Of a stretch of DNA of 64,000 bases, positions 45,666-56,166 are shown one piece after another (the first letter of the stretch is position 1; each line of letters opens with the position of its first letter). The position numbers and the translations under genes are program-made. Source of the DNA: Campylobacter sp. CCUG 57310 (GTDB lineage Bacteria > Campylobacterota > Campylobacteria > Campylobacterales > Campylobacteraceae); assembly GCF_013201975.1 (NCBI RefSeq), contig NZ_CP053845.1, positions 744,001 through 808,000 of the forward strand, in the 5' to 3' direction. The notes beneath the pieces were generated by a model. That model was not told the origin of the DNA and ran no database searches. It saw only the letters and a program-made list of their open reading frames with translations.

Positions 45666-46932
45666 AAAATTATTTTACCCATTATACTTTTTTATATTTG
45701 TTTGGTTGTTTTATATTTTTATCAGAGGCTTATTGATTAATTGGGAATCATTGAATGAAATAACTGTATTAACAGTATTTTTATTTATTTGTTTTGTGAT
45801 ATTATGTTATGTGCTGTCTGTGTGTATATGTGCGAATTTAAAACATAAAATACAGGATATTGGTATAAAAAAAATCAATAAGACATATTATTTTTTACAA
45901 TATCTTTCGATGCTTTATATATCGCTTGCAATTATTAGGTTTTTAATAGAGATCAATGATTTAAATATTGAATTAAATTCACTTTCTGTATCTGTTGAGG
46001 CTAGAGAAAGAACAATGGAAGGAAGTATTGTTTCTGGAACATTCCTTGGTATTTCTACTACACTATTATCTGGATTTCATATATTATTTTTAATGTTTAC
46101 AATATGGATGCGGAACAAACTAACCTCCATGCAGCTAAATATGTCTATATTGATTTTTGTTATTGGAGATGTCTGTTTTTTATTTGGTGGAGGTAGAAAT
46201 GCAGTTTTTATTTCTATTCTAATGGTATCTATGTGTGTATATTTTATAAAATTTGCCAATATAAGAAAGATTACTATAAATAAAACTGGTCTGTTTGTGT
46301 GTATTTTTTTAACAATGATTATATTTTTGTATATTTTTATTGCTAGAGATGAATATAATGGAATAAGTATGATTGATAGACTTAATTTAAATGAGTATAA
46401 TTATAATATAAAATTTAATAGTATTTTGATTGACTTATTGCATTCTGAATATAAAATTATTCAGCTCATAGCATATTTTACTATGAGTATCGTATTTTAT
46501 TTAACACACTCATTGTCAATTCTAGACTCAGGGCTAACTTCTAGCTTGCCAGAAAATGCTTACTATTTTGGAGCGATGCAGTTTTATCCATTGGTTTTTT
46601 TGATTAATAAATTAGGGTTTAACATTATCACAATAAAAGATATTTTGAATGAATGGGAATTGGCTGGAAACTATTCAACTTTACTGTTGCCATTGTATTA
46701 CGATTTTGGATTATTGTGGTCTTTAATCTTGATAATGATCCTGGTGTTTTTATTTGTATATAATGCTTTTTTATTGTTGAATAGTGGAAGATTTATAAGC
46801 TGTGTGCTTATGTCTATTGTGGGGTGTGTTTTTGTACTTTCTCCGATTTATTCATTTTTTTCACTTGGAATATTTTTGCCAATATTTTTTTCGTTTATTG
46901 TTTTATACACTTTGCTTAAGGTTAAGCTATAG
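45652..46932 (+). CDS. Wzy-like oligosaccharide repeat-unit polymerase
   Basis: 426 residues with about 11-12 membrane helices and one large loop. The segment VCFLFGGGRNAVFISILMV followed by a central soluble stretch (ARDEYNGISMIDRLNLNEY) is the kind of R-rich motif seen in O-antigen/repeat-unit polymerases. Very AT-rich. It overlaps the flippase gene by 14 bases, the classical wzx-wzy arrangement. Confidence 0.75.
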   Translation: MKISKKLFYPLYFFIFVWLFYIFIRGLLINWESLNEITVLTVFLFICFVILCYVLSVCICANLKHKIQDIGIKKINKTYYFLQYLSMLYISLAIIRFLIEINDLNIELNSLSVSVEARERTMEGSIVSGTFLGISTTLLSGFHILFLMFTIWMRNKLTSMQLNMSILIFVIGDVCFLFGGGRNAVFISILMVSMCVYFIKFANIRKITINKTGLFVCIFLTMIIFLYIFIARDEYNGISMIDRLNLNEYNYNIKFNSILIDLLHSEYKIIQLIAYFTMSIVFYLTHSLSILDSGLTSSLPENAYYFGAMQFYPLVFLINKLGFNIITIKDILNEWELAGNYSTLLLPLYYDFGLLWSLILIMILVFLFVYNAFLLLNSGRFISCVLMSIVGCVFVLSPIYSFFSLGIFLPIFFSFIVLYTLLKVKL

Positions 46933-47062
46933 AAGAATTGCGACAATAAAATTAAATGAAAATTTCGTTTTGATAAAAAGCAATAAATAAGATGGAGAAA
47001 TAGCGGGTGTTGGCTGTTAAGAAATTTTAATATATCATTTGTGGATAGGAGAATGAATAGTC

Positions 47063-48205
47063 ATGAAAAATAAAGTATATCAGATTTGCACAAAATGTAT
47101 AATGGATACATCTGATGAAAAGATTGTGTTTGACGAAAAAGGAGAATGTGATCATTGTAGAAATTTTCAAAACAATATAGTTCCGGAATGGAATTATGGA
47201 AAAAATAGACTTGGCGACCTGATGCGTATTGCAGAAAAGATAAAGAAAGAAAATAAAAAAAATGAATTTGATTGCATAATAGGTCTTAGTGGAGGTCTTG
47301 ATAGTTCATATACTGCTTATGTTGCAAAAGAAATAATGGGTTTAAGACCATTATTGCTCCATGTTGATGCTGGATGGAACATGGAGCAAGCAGAAAATAA
47401 TATAGAGAAAATAGCAAAAGGTCTTGACTTAAAGCTTCACACAGAGACTATCAATTGGGAAGAAATGAGAGATCTTCAGGTTGCGTTTTTTAAATCACAG
47501 ATTAGAGACCAAGATATGCCTCAAGATATTGCATTTTTTTCAACTTTATATAAATTTGCTAGAAAAAATAACATAAAATATGTTCTTACTGGAGGAAATT
47601 ATTCTACTGAATGCTGCAAAGAGCCCCAAGAATGGGGAGCTTATCCTGGAATAGACTACACTTTAATTCAGGATATACATAATAAATTTGGTAAAATTAA
47701 ATTAAAAACATTTCCAATCATAGATATTCTTGTTTATAAAATTTATTATAGATATATATTAGGAATGAAGGTTATCAAACCATTGGATTTTGTTCCATTT
47801 ATTAAAAAAGATGCTGAAGAAAAACTTTATAGTCTGTATGGTTTTGAAAAATTCCAACACAAACATCATGATTCGAGATTTACAAGATTTTATGAGGATT
47901 TTTGGCTACCAAAAAAACATGGTCTTGAAAAGAGACGAGCACATTTTTCAAGCTTAATTATGACTGGACAAATGACTAGAGAAGAGGCTTTAGAGCGTAT
48001 ATCAAAGAGTGAGTTGTCAGAGGAGATTTTATTGAAAGAATTTGAATATGTTGCCAATAGACTAAATTTGACAACTGATGAATTATGGCAAATATTCAAA
48101 GGTGAAAATAAGACGTATTTAGATTATAAGAGTAAAATTAGAATTATAAATCTGGGCGCCAAAATTATGCAGTATTTTGGACTAGAGAGAAGACTATATA
48201 GATGA
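47063..48205 (+). CDS. N-acetyl sugar amidotransferase (WbpG/PseA family)
   Basis: 380 residues. CTKCIMDTSDE and CDHC bind zinc; GLSGGLDSSYTAY is the ATP-pyrophosphatase loop; TGGNYSTECCKEP follows. In P. aeruginosa, WbpG works with HisH/HisF-like partners to turn an acetamido sugar into an acetamidino sugar; PseA does the same on pseudaminate. No hisH/hisF partner gene is in the window. Probably modifies one of the amino sugars of the polysaccharide. It is preceded by about 130 bases with no gene, and begins the second half of the locus, slightly less AT-rich. Confidence 0.88.
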   Translation: MKNKVYQICTKCIMDTSDEKIVFDEKGECDHCRNFQNNIVPEWNYGKNRLGDLMRIAEKIKKENKKNEFDCIIGLSGGLDSSYTAYVAKEIMGLRPLLLHVDAGWNMEQAENNIEKIAKGLDLKLHTETINWEEMRDLQVAFFKSQIRDQDMPQDIAFFSTLYKFARKNNIKYVLTGGNYSTECCKEPQEWGAYPGIDYTLIQDIHNKFGKIKLKTFPIIDILVYKIYYRYILGMKVIKPLDFVPFIKKDAEEKLYSLYGFEKFQHKHHDSRFTRFYEDFWLPKKHGLEKRRAHFSSLIMTGQMTREEALERISKSELSEEILLKEFEYVANRLNLTTDELWQIFKGENKTYLDYKSKIRIINLGAKIMQYFGLERRLYR

Positions 48206-49314
48206 CATCTAAGTTCAGAAAAATTATTAGATACATTGGCATATATGGTATAGAAAGGACATTGTTTAAAATTTTTGGTCGACTAAGACGGTTTAATATT
48301 TTCTTGCCAACACTTAAGCCTAAAAATATAGCATTAATTGGTTGCGGACAGTTTGGGTTTGCAACTATTGGCTATTTTGTTTCGAGAAAATCCCCTGGAG
48401 CATTTTTGATGGCGTATGATATAGACAAAAACAATCAAATGTCTTTTGAAAAATTTTATAAAATAAAACACACAAATAATGTAGACGATATATTTTCTAG
48501 CCCTGGAGTTAGCATTGTATATATAGCATCAAATCATCATAGTCATACAGACTATGCGATAAGGGCAATTAAAAATAATAAGATTGTTTATGTTGAAAAG
48601 CCAATATCCGTTAACCAAGAACAACTTAAAAAACTTATAAAGTCGATCCGGGAATATAAACCAAATATTTTTGCTGGCTACAATAGGCCGTTTTCTAGTG
48701 CTATTGTGGATCTAAAAAATTCATTAGAAACATTTATATTAGAGCCAATGACTATCTCGTGTTTTATATCTGGGCATTTTATACAAAAAGATCATTGGTA
48801 TAGAAAGCCGGAAGAGGGCACTAGAGTTTGTGGAAATGTTGGACACTGGATAGATTTAGCAATTCATATTTTTTCTTGGAGATTATTACCGAAAAAATAT
48901 AATATATCTATAGCATATAGTAATATTGATGAATTTGATGATAATATAGCAATAAGCATAACGACTGACTTGGGGGATCTTTTATCTATTGTGCTTACGG
49001 CAAGAAGCGAACCATTTGAGGGCATAAATGAGACGATAAATTTTCAATATTGTAAAACAATAGCTAAAATTGATGATTTTAGATCAATGACAATTTGGCA
49101 GAATGATATGTTGATTAAAAAACAATATAATCCAAAAGATGTAGGTCATAAAAATGCCATATTGCAACCTTTTAAAAAAAGTAAATATCATAGAGACTGG
49201 AAAGAGGTAGAGGTTTCTACTCTATTGATGCTGTTTGTAAAAGATATGGTTGTTAATAGGCAAACAAATAGCCTATTTAACCTAGACAAAGAATGGAGTG
49301 ATATAGCACAATGA
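48202..49314 (+). CDS. Gfo/Idh/MocA-family oxidoreductase
   Basis: 370 residues. NIALIGCGQFGFATIGYF is the NAD-binding fold, VEKPISVN the conserved E-K-P motif, followed by the alpha/beta catalytic domain (YNRPFSSAIVDLK, HWYRKPEEGTRV...HWIDLAIHI). Such enzymes oxidise or reduce sugar positions. It overlaps both neighbours (ATGA), so it works with the bi-domain enzyme downstream; the pair recurs in other surface-polysaccharide loci. Its substrate is not known. Confidence 0.85.
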   Translation: MTSKFRKIIRYIGIYGIERTLFKIFGRLRRFNIFLPTLKPKNIALIGCGQFGFATIGYFVSRKSPGAFLMAYDIDKNNQMSFEKFYKIKHTNNVDDIFSSPGVSIVYIASNHHSHTDYAIRAIKNNKIVYVEKPISVNQEQLKKLIKSIREYKPNIFAGYNRPFSSAIVDLKNSLETFILEPMTISCFISGHFIQKDHWYRKPEEGTRVCGNVGHWIDLAIHIFSWRLLPKKYNISIAYSNIDEFDDNIAISITTDLGDLLSIVLTARSEPFEGINETINFQYCKTIAKIDDFRSMTIWQNDMLIKKQYNPKDVGHKNAILQPFKKSKYHRDWKEVEVSTLLMLFVKDMVVNRQTNSLFNLDKEWSDIAQ

Positions 49315-51452
49315 AACAACTTATACAATCATTTAAAACAGGTGAGCTTGGACTTTTTGACGTGCCAGTGCCAGTGTGCGATAAAAATGGTGCTTTGGTT
49401 AAAACAAATGTAAGCCTAGTGAGTGCCGGGACAGAAAAAATGCTAGTTGATTTTGCTAAAAAATCACTCTTTTCAAAAGCTAAAGATAGACCAGACTTAG
49501 TTAAGCAGGTAATAGACAAGATGAAAAAAGAGGGTATTAGAAATACTATTGAAAAAGTTTTTACAAAGCTTGATACGCCGATACCGCTTGGATATAGTTT
49601 GGCGGGAGAGATAGTTCAGGTCGGGGAAAATTTAAGCGGATTTAATATCGGAGATAGAGTGGCTTGTGGTGGCGCAGGCTATGCAAATCATGCAGAGATA
49701 AACTATGTGCCTAAAAATTTAATGGCAAAAATCCCAGACGGCGTAGATGACATAGATGCATCGTTTGTAACTGTCGGCGCGATAGCATTGCAGGGTATTA
49801 GGCAAACCTCTCCTCTAATAGGCGAAAAAGTAGCCGTTATCGGACTTGGTCTTATAGGGCAGATCACGGTTCAGCTTTTAAAGGCAAATGGTTGCAAGGT
49901 CATCGGTAGCGACATAGACCCAGATAAGTTAAATTTAGCTAAAAAAATAGGATGTGATGAGGTTTGCTATGCGGCGGATCTTATGGCAAAGACGAACGAA
50001 TTTACAAATGGATATGGTGCCGACGCAGTCGTTATAACTGCTTCAACATCTTCAAATCAACCTATTATAGATGCGGCTGAAATAAGCCGTATGCGCGGGA
50101 GAGTTGTGCTTGTAGGGATGGTTGGCATGGATGTTCCTAGAAATGCTTATTATAAAAAAGAGCTAGAGATTAAGCTTTCTATGGCATATGGTCCAGGCAG
50201 ATATGATACTGAATATGAAGAAAAGGGAGTGGACTACCCCTATGACCTTGTTAGATTTACTGAGCAAAGAAATTTTGAGGCATTTTTAAGTCTGATTCAA
50301 GATGGCAAAATTACTCCAAAAGATCTTATAACGCATTCTTATGATTTTGATGATGCTATGATTGCTTATGATTTGCTTGAGGGAAGAATACAAGAAAAAT
50401 ATTTAGGAATAGTTCTGAATTATAAAAAAGAAATCAAATTAAATGAGCATAAAATCATCAAAAGAAATGATAGTATTATAAAATCGGATTCGATTAATAT
50501 AGGACTAATAGGTGCCGGAAATTTCACAAAATCTGTTATATTGCCAAATTTGCAAAAGATAGGCGACATTGAATTTGTGGGTGTTTGTACGGCAACAGGC
50601 GTAAGTGCAGAAGGAACCGGTAAGAAATATGGTTTTAAATACATTACAACCAGTGATGATGAGATATTTAATAATAATGAGATAAATAGCGTATTTATTA
50701 CAACTAGACACAATGAACATTTCGCGAAAGTATTAAAAGCTATTGAAGCTAAAAAACATTGCTTTGTTGAAAAACCACTTTGCATACATGAAAGTGAACT
50801 TGAAGAGCTAAAAGGTAAATATCTAGGCGAGAGTGTATTGCAAGTCGGTTTTAATAGGCGTTTTTCGCCAATGATTCAAAAGATGAAAAGTAGTATTAAT
50901 GGACAAATCGCTATCAATTATAGAATTAATGCAGGTATAATACCAAGGGATACATGGATACAAGATAAGAGTATCGGCAGAGGAAGAATAGTAGGCGAGG
51001 TTTGTCATTTTGTTGACACTTGTAGTTTTTTAGTCGGAAGTTTGGTCGAAAGTGTTTTTGCCACAAGTTTAAGTATTAATGATAATTCTATACCAGATGA
51101 AGACAATGTAAGTGTTGTATTGAAATACCAAAACGGAAGTACAGCCACTATAACATACTATTCTTATGGAAACAGCTTGATGCCTAAAGAGTATTTAGAG
51201 CTTTTTGGTAGCAATATAAGTATGCAGATGAATGATTTTAGAGAGCTTAAAATTTATAAAAATAATAAAACTATAAAAGAGAAGAGTTTGAACCAAGACA
51301 AAGGTTTTGCTTCTGAGTTTATGGCTTTTAAAAATTCTGTTAAAAGTGGAATAAATGCTATAGAATTTGAAAGTTTGTATAATACAACAAAAACGACTTT
51401 TAAAATTGTAGAATCATTGAGATTAAAGAGGCTAGTTTTTGTGGATGAGTAA
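49311..51452 (+). CDS. Bi-domain oxidoreductase: zinc-type dehydrogenase + Gfo/Idh/MocA
   Basis: 713 residues. Residues 1-365 are a medium-chain dehydrogenase (KTNVSLVSAGTEK, PLGYSLAGEIVQVG, VIGLGLIGQITVQLLKANG). Residues 385-713 are a second oxidoreductase of Gfo/Idh type (NIGLIGAGNFTKSVILPNL, VEKPLCIH, GFNRRFSPMI). Such a fusion is found in polysaccharide loci, often beside a heparinase-like gene as here. It probably performs two redox steps on one sugar, with the Gfo/Idh enzyme upstream as a possible third. Chemistry unknown. The C-terminal part contains many low-GC codons, the N-terminal third is closer to core usage. Confidence 0.88.
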   Translation: MKQLIQSFKTGELGLFDVPVPVCDKNGALVKTNVSLVSAGTEKMLVDFAKKSLFSKAKDRPDLVKQVIDKMKKEGIRNTIEKVFTKLDTPIPLGYSLAGEIVQVGENLSGFNIGDRVACGGAGYANHAEINYVPKNLMAKIPDGVDDIDASFVTVGAIALQGIRQTSPLIGEKVAVIGLGLIGQITVQLLKANGCKVIGSDIDPDKLNLAKKIGCDEVCYAADLMAKTNEFTNGYGADAVVITASTSSNQPIIDAAEISRMRGRVVLVGMVGMDVPRNAYYKKELEIKLSMAYGPGRYDTEYEEKGVDYPYDLVRFTEQRNFEAFLSLIQDGKITPKDLITHSYDFDDAMIAYDLLEGRIQEKYLGIVLNYKKEIKLNEHKIIKRNDSIIKSDSINIGLIGAGNFTKSVILPNLQKIGDIEFVGVCTATGVSAEGTGKKYGFKYITTSDDEIFNNNEINSVFITTRHNEHFAKVLKAIEAKKHCFVEKPLCIHESELEELKGKYLGESVLQVGFNRRFSPMIQKMKSSINGQIAINYRINAGIIPRDTWIQDKSIGRGRIVGEVCHFVDTCSFLVGSLVESVFATSLSINDNSIPDEDNVSVVLKYQNGSTATITYYSYGNSLMPKEYLELFGSNISMQMNDFRELKIYKNNKTIKEKSLNQDKGFASEFMAFKNSVKSGINAIEFESLYNTTKTTFKIVESLRLKRLVFVDE

Positions 51453-52971
51453 TTTTTTGAGATTTGTAAATACTGTCAAATATCTTAAATTTATTCAAAT
51501 ATATTATAGGTTTTTTTATTTTTCAAGAAAGTATTTTAGAAAAATTATTTGTTTTAAGCAAAAATTTATTATGGATTCAAAATCTATAAAATTAAGTTTG
51601 CAAGATTCTATAAAAAGCAATGTCAAAGTTGATGGTCATAAGTTTTGTTTTCTAAATTTAGAACACAATTTTAACGGCAATATAGACTGGAACTATGCTT
51701 ATTTTGGTAAATTATGGACTTACAATCTTTGTTATTTTGAATTCTTGGAAAAACAAGATGATGTTTGGCTTGTGTATGATTTTATCAAAAAAATACCATT
51801 TGTTAAAGATGGACTTGAACCGTTTCCTATAAGTTTACGAGCTATTAATTGGATAAAATTTATTACAAAATTTGATATTAAAGATAAAAAAATAGACGAC
51901 AGCCTTTATGCTCAATATTATATTTTGCTTGACAATCTAGAATATCATTTGCTTGGCAATCACCTGCTAGAAAATGGTTTTAGTCTTTTGTTTGGCGGAT
52001 ATTATTTTCAGGATAAAATTTTAGAAACCAAAGCAAAAAATATACTAATAAATGAACTTAATAGGCAAATTCTATCTGATGGTGCTCATTTTGAACTTAG
52101 CCCTATGTATCATCAGCTGATGCTATATAGATTGCTTGATGTTATAAATCTTATACAAAATAATAATAATAAAAAAGATAGCTTCTTGGACTTTTTGATA
52201 GCAAAAGCAAGCTTGATGCTTGGTTGGCTGAGTAATATAACATATAAAAATGGCGATATTCCAATGTTAAATGATAGTGCATATGGTATAGCGCCAAGCT
52301 CTTTGCAGCTTTTTGAATACGCAGATAAATTAAATATCAAAAAAATTAACTCTGAATTATCTAGTAGCGGATATAGAAAAATAGTTAGAGATAGATATGA
52401 GTGTATAGTTGATATTGCTGATGTAAAAGCCTATTATATAGCAGGGCATACTCATGCGGATAGTTTAAATTTTGAACTATATATAGATAAAAGACCTTTT
52501 ATTGTTGATTGCGGTATTAGTACTTATGAAAACTGCAAAAGAAGATTGTATGAAAAAGGAACAATTTCTCATAATACTGTAGAAGTGCCTGATAAAAATA
52601 GTAGTAACGTTTGGGATTCGTTTAGGCTTGCCAATCGTGCTAGAATTATTTTTTTAAAAGAAAATATGAACACAATAGAAGCTACTCATGACGGATATAA
52701 AACATATGGTATTTTACACACAAGAATATGGATTTTTAATGAACAACTTGTAATTATCAAAGATATTCTAAGTAAGGATACCTCTGCTGTATTTAGACTA
52801 CACTTTCATCCGTGCATTACAAAAAATGACATATGTAAAGCCATAAATTTATATAATATGGATTACAGTATAAAAGACTACTTGTATCCAGTTGGATACA
52901 ATAATTTTCAAACCGCACTTGTTCTAGAGATTGTATTTTCAAAAGAATTGGAGATTGAAATAAGAGTATGA
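51445..52971 (+). CDS. Heparinase II/III-like (alginate lyase family) protein
   Basis: About 508 residues from the ATG at 51445, which overlaps the upstream stop. The first 300 residues form an alpha toroid (NHLLENGFSLLFGGYYF, DGAHFELSPMYHQLMLYRLLD); from about 320 comes a beta-rich domain with AGHTHADSLNFEL and ISHNTVEV, the family's His/Tyr-type lyase core. There is no clear signal peptide at the start. Known relatives cleave uronic-acid polysaccharides; in assembly loci their role is unsettled, perhaps an editing lyase or an enzyme acting on the repeat unit. Confidence 0.85.
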   Translation: MSNFLRFVNTVKYLKFIQIYYRFFYFSRKYFRKIICFKQKFIMDSKSIKLSLQDSIKSNVKVDGHKFCFLNLEHNFNGNIDWNYAYFGKLWTYNLCYFEFLEKQDDVWLVYDFIKKIPFVKDGLEPFPISLRAINWIKFITKFDIKDKKIDDSLYAQYYILLDNLEYHLLGNHLLENGFSLLFGGYYFQDKILETKAKNILINELNRQILSDGAHFELSPMYHQLMLYRLLDVINLIQNNNNKKDSFLDFLIAKASLMLGWLSNITYKNGDIPMLNDSAYGIAPSSLQLFEYADKLNIKKINSELSSSGYRKIVRDRYECIVDIADVKAYYIAGHTHADSLNFELYIDKRPFIVDCGISTYENCKRRLYEKGTISHNTVEVPDKNSSNVWDSFRLANRARIIFLKENMNTIEATHDGYKTYGILHTRIWIFNEQLVIIKDILSKDTSAVFRLHFHPCITKNDICKAINLYNMDYSIKDYLYPVGYNNFQTALVLEIVFSKELEIEIRV

Positions 52972-54212
52972 GAATTTTATTTATAACAGACAACTTTCCT
53001 CCCGAAGTTAATGCTCCTGCTACGAGAACCTACGAACACGCAAAAGAATGGGTAAAAGATAGCAGTGTTAATGTGACTATCCTTACTTGTTTTCCAAATT
53101 TTCCACATGGCAAGATATATTCTGGGTATAAAAACAAGTTGTACAGCAAAGAGAAATTTGATGGGATAGACGTAATAAGAGTATGGAGTTATATGGCAAA
53201 AAATGAAGGGTTTGTAAAAAGAATTCTTGACTACATAAGCTTTGCTTTGATGGCATTTTTAGTAGGATTATTTCAAAAATTTGACATCATAATTGCTACG
53301 TCGCCACAGTTTTTTACTACATGGACCGGTTTTGCTTTAGCAAAGGCAAAAAGAAAGCCTTGGGTTTTTGAACTAAGAGATCTTTGGCCTGAGTCTATTA
53401 AGACTGTGGGTGCTATAAAGCAAGGCAGAGCGATAGAAATTTTAGAAAAAATAGAACTTGGTTTATACAAAAACTCGAATTTGGTTATCGCAGTTACGCA
53501 GGCTTTTAAGCAAAATTTAATAAGTAGGGGTATAGATGAGAGTAAAATAAAAGTTGTAACAAACGGCTCAAATTTAGACCTTTTTACTCCTAGAGAAAAA
53601 GACGAAAAGCTTTTAGATGAGCTAAATTTGCAAAAAAAATTTATTGTAGGCTACATAGGTACTCACGGAATGGCCCATAGTTTAGACTTTATAATACACT
53701 CCATAGCAAAGATAAAGGATAAAAAATTTCACTTTTTATTTGTGGGGGACGGAGCTGTAAAGGTTAGTATTGTGACTTTGGCAAACGAGCTTAATTTGAA
53801 AAATATTACTTTTTTAAATCCGATATCAAAAAACAAAGTGCCTAAATTTTTATCTATTTGCGATGTTATGTTGGTACCGCTTAAAAAAGATGATAATTTT
53901 AAAACCGTTATTCCATCAAAGATATTTGAAGCAAGCGCTATGAGAAAGCCTATTTTGCTTGGCGTTGAAGGAGAAGCAAAAGAGATAATAGAAAAATATA
54001 ACGCTGGCATATGTTTTGAGCCAGAAAATGAAAAAGACTTTATAGATAAGCTTAAATTTTTAACAGACGATAATAACTACAAGCAGTGTCAAACAGGATG
54101 TGAAAAACTAGCAAATGATTTTGATAGAAAAAAATTAGCTCTTGATATGATTAGTATTATAAAAAATTTTGTACAAATTCAAGTACTCGTCCAAATCCAT
54201 AGGACCAATTGA
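52968..54212 (+). CDS. Family 4 glycosyltransferase, WbuB-like
   Basis: 414 residues. ITDNFPPEVNAPATRTYEHAKEW at the start and ELRDLWPESI, YIGTHGMAHSLDF and IPSKIFEASAMRKPILLGVEGEAKEII later are the pattern of the WbuB/WcaI group of GT-B enzymes, which move FucNAc- or GlcNAc-type sugars on O-antigen repeat units. Starts four bases inside the heparinase-like gene. Last plus-strand gene of the main operon; no terminator is visible after it. Confidence 0.9.
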   Translation: MRILFITDNFPPEVNAPATRTYEHAKEWVKDSSVNVTILTCFPNFPHGKIYSGYKNKLYSKEKFDGIDVIRVWSYMAKNEGFVKRILDYISFALMAFLVGLFQKFDIIIATSPQFFTTWTGFALAKAKRKPWVFELRDLWPESIKTVGAIKQGRAIEILEKIELGLYKNSNLVIAVTQAFKQNLISRGIDESKIKVVTNGSNLDLFTPREKDEKLLDELNLQKKFIVGYIGTHGMAHSLDFIIHSIAKIKDKKFHFLFVGDGAVKVSIVTLANELNLKNITFLNPISKNKVPKFLSICDVMLVPLKKDDNFKTVIPSKIFEASAMRKPILLGVEGEAKEIIEKYNAGICFEPENEKDFIDKLKFLTDDNNYKQCQTGCEKLANDFDRKKLALDMISIIKNFVQIQVLVQIHRTN

Positions 54213-54213
54213 T

Positions 54214-56139
54214 CTACTTTAAAGCCTTAATGATATCTTCCATAAACAATTTAGCTCCAAAATAAGACAAGTGTCCTCTGCCATTATATAAACTTCCATC
54301 TTCATTTATTGTTAGGCATTTATCATTTTTGCACATTTTTTGATTTAAATCTATAAAAGTTACATTAAGATCTTTTAATGGCATTTTTACCTCCATATCT
54401 ATACTAGTTGTTGTCGCATCTCACTTTGTTTCAAATTTAAATATTCCTTTTTGTATTTGAAATTTCATCTCTTTGTCTGGATCAATGTTTGGTGTTGGTG
54501 GTTGAAGAATAATTATGGGATGATGATTTAATTCTATCAGTTTTGTAATTACTTTTTTAAAACTTTGATATATTTCTTGTTTGTCGATAGTATTTTTGTC
54601 TCTATAGTTTGCCCTAGAGTGTAGTTAGACACCTCCTTTTTCCCATATGAAAATAGTCTAAAATCCGTTCCTGTCAATATATTGGCTTTCTATTTCTTGC
54701 CATCTAAGCTTATTTGTATCTGAACATTCCAGCCTTGTTCTAAACCAAATTCCTTCCATTAAAATGGACACTGCTGATGTGTAAAGAAAATTTTTAATTC
54801 AGAAAATATGTATGCAAACACACCAGCAAAAGAATCTCCAACTATAAGTAGTTCTTTGCTGCCATTTTTTATTTTACATGAAGCAGATGGCATTCTTCTG
54901 TCGCAACCCTTTTGCTCTACATTATCATTTCTTAAATAAGAGTTAATTCTGAGACCATAAGGCTCTTGATAGAGTCTTGTGTATTCTGGTTTTTCAAAAT
55001 GTTTCAATATGGTTGATGCATCTGAAATTTGTCTAAAATCATATCCATTTGTATGCTTTGCGTATTTATAGAATAATATCGTTGATAATGTTAAAAATAA
55101 TACTATGATATACTTTTTATTATTTTTACTTTTTCTAATTGGATTTTCAAAGAAAGCATAAGATATGTATGATATTGCAAACATAAGTAAAAGCAAAACC
55201 AAGAACTCTTTGCTGCTTATATTTTGGTTTGTGAATCTATAAAAGACAAGTATTGGCTGATGATATAAGTAGAGCAAATAGGAAATAATACCTACAGAAA
55301 CGATTGGCTTAATAGTAAATACTTTATATACAAGACTTCTTTCTTGTATATAAAGTATAAATAAAGAGGCTCCAATGACACGAAATGAGCTAATAAATCC
55401 AGGATGTGCGTCTGTATCTTAAATAAAAATTAACAAATATAAAATAATTATTATTCCAAATGCAGATAGCACATTATTAATTTCGCTGTTCTTTATCTTT
55501 TTTGATAGTAAAAATACTAATCCTCCAGCAAAAAGTTCCCAAGTTCTTGAAGAAGTCGAATAAAAAGCAAAAGTTTGATTTACTTGCATAAGATAAATGC
55601 AATAAAAAAATGACATACTAAATTAAAATAAGAAAAATTTGCTCAAGATCATCTTTAAATAACTTTTTTATTATATAAATTATAGCTGGAAATACAGTAT
55701 AAAATTGCCATTCGACTTCTAAGCTTCATGTGTGAAGTAAAATTTTATATTGACTAGAATCCGAGATATAAGAATCTTTGTGCATAAATATATAGTTTGA
55801 AAAAAACAATATAGTACTTTTTAGCTGTTCTATATAATTTAATATATCAGATGGGACTAAAATAAAATACGATACAATACGGCATATAATAGCAATAGTA
55901 TTAAGGCTGTATAAATCCTATCAAACCTGCTTTTATAAAAAGTAAGTATCTTGGGTTTTTGTCTATTAAATACCGGTAATCAAAAAACCAGACAATACAA
56001 AAAATATATCTACACCCAAAAAGCCATTACTTAACAACACTTTCCCTAATGCTACTATCTTGGCATGATATATTGTTACTGCCAATACAGCTATGGCACG
56101 TAGTTCATCTAGTTCAATTCGGTAGTTTTTTCAAAGCAT
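54214..56139 (-). pseudogene. Decayed acyltransferase-3/SGNH (OafA-type) gene
   Basis: Reading right to left on the minus strand: ATG at 56139 followed after two codons by a stop; then [22 protein letters not shown] and [19 protein letters not shown], the canonical first helices with the active His kept. Helix segments (TWELFAGGLVFLL at about 55530; PGFISSFRVIGASL at about 55390; ISYLLYLYHQPILVF at about 55260) follow, then the SGNH hydrolase (LLIVGDSFAGVFAYIFSE at about 54830, ...IILQPPTP at about 54500, GRGHLSYFGAKLF at about 54250). The order is that of a complete gene of about 640 codons, broken by several stops and frameshifts. It once O-acetylated the polysaccharide and is now dead. Confidence 0.88.
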
Positions 56140-56166
56140 AATTCTTTTTGCAGCATGAAACACCGC

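Noticed and set aside
47890-48099. Minus-strand frame inside the amidotransferase gene
   Set aside because: No start signal; the plus-strand gene has full family motifs.
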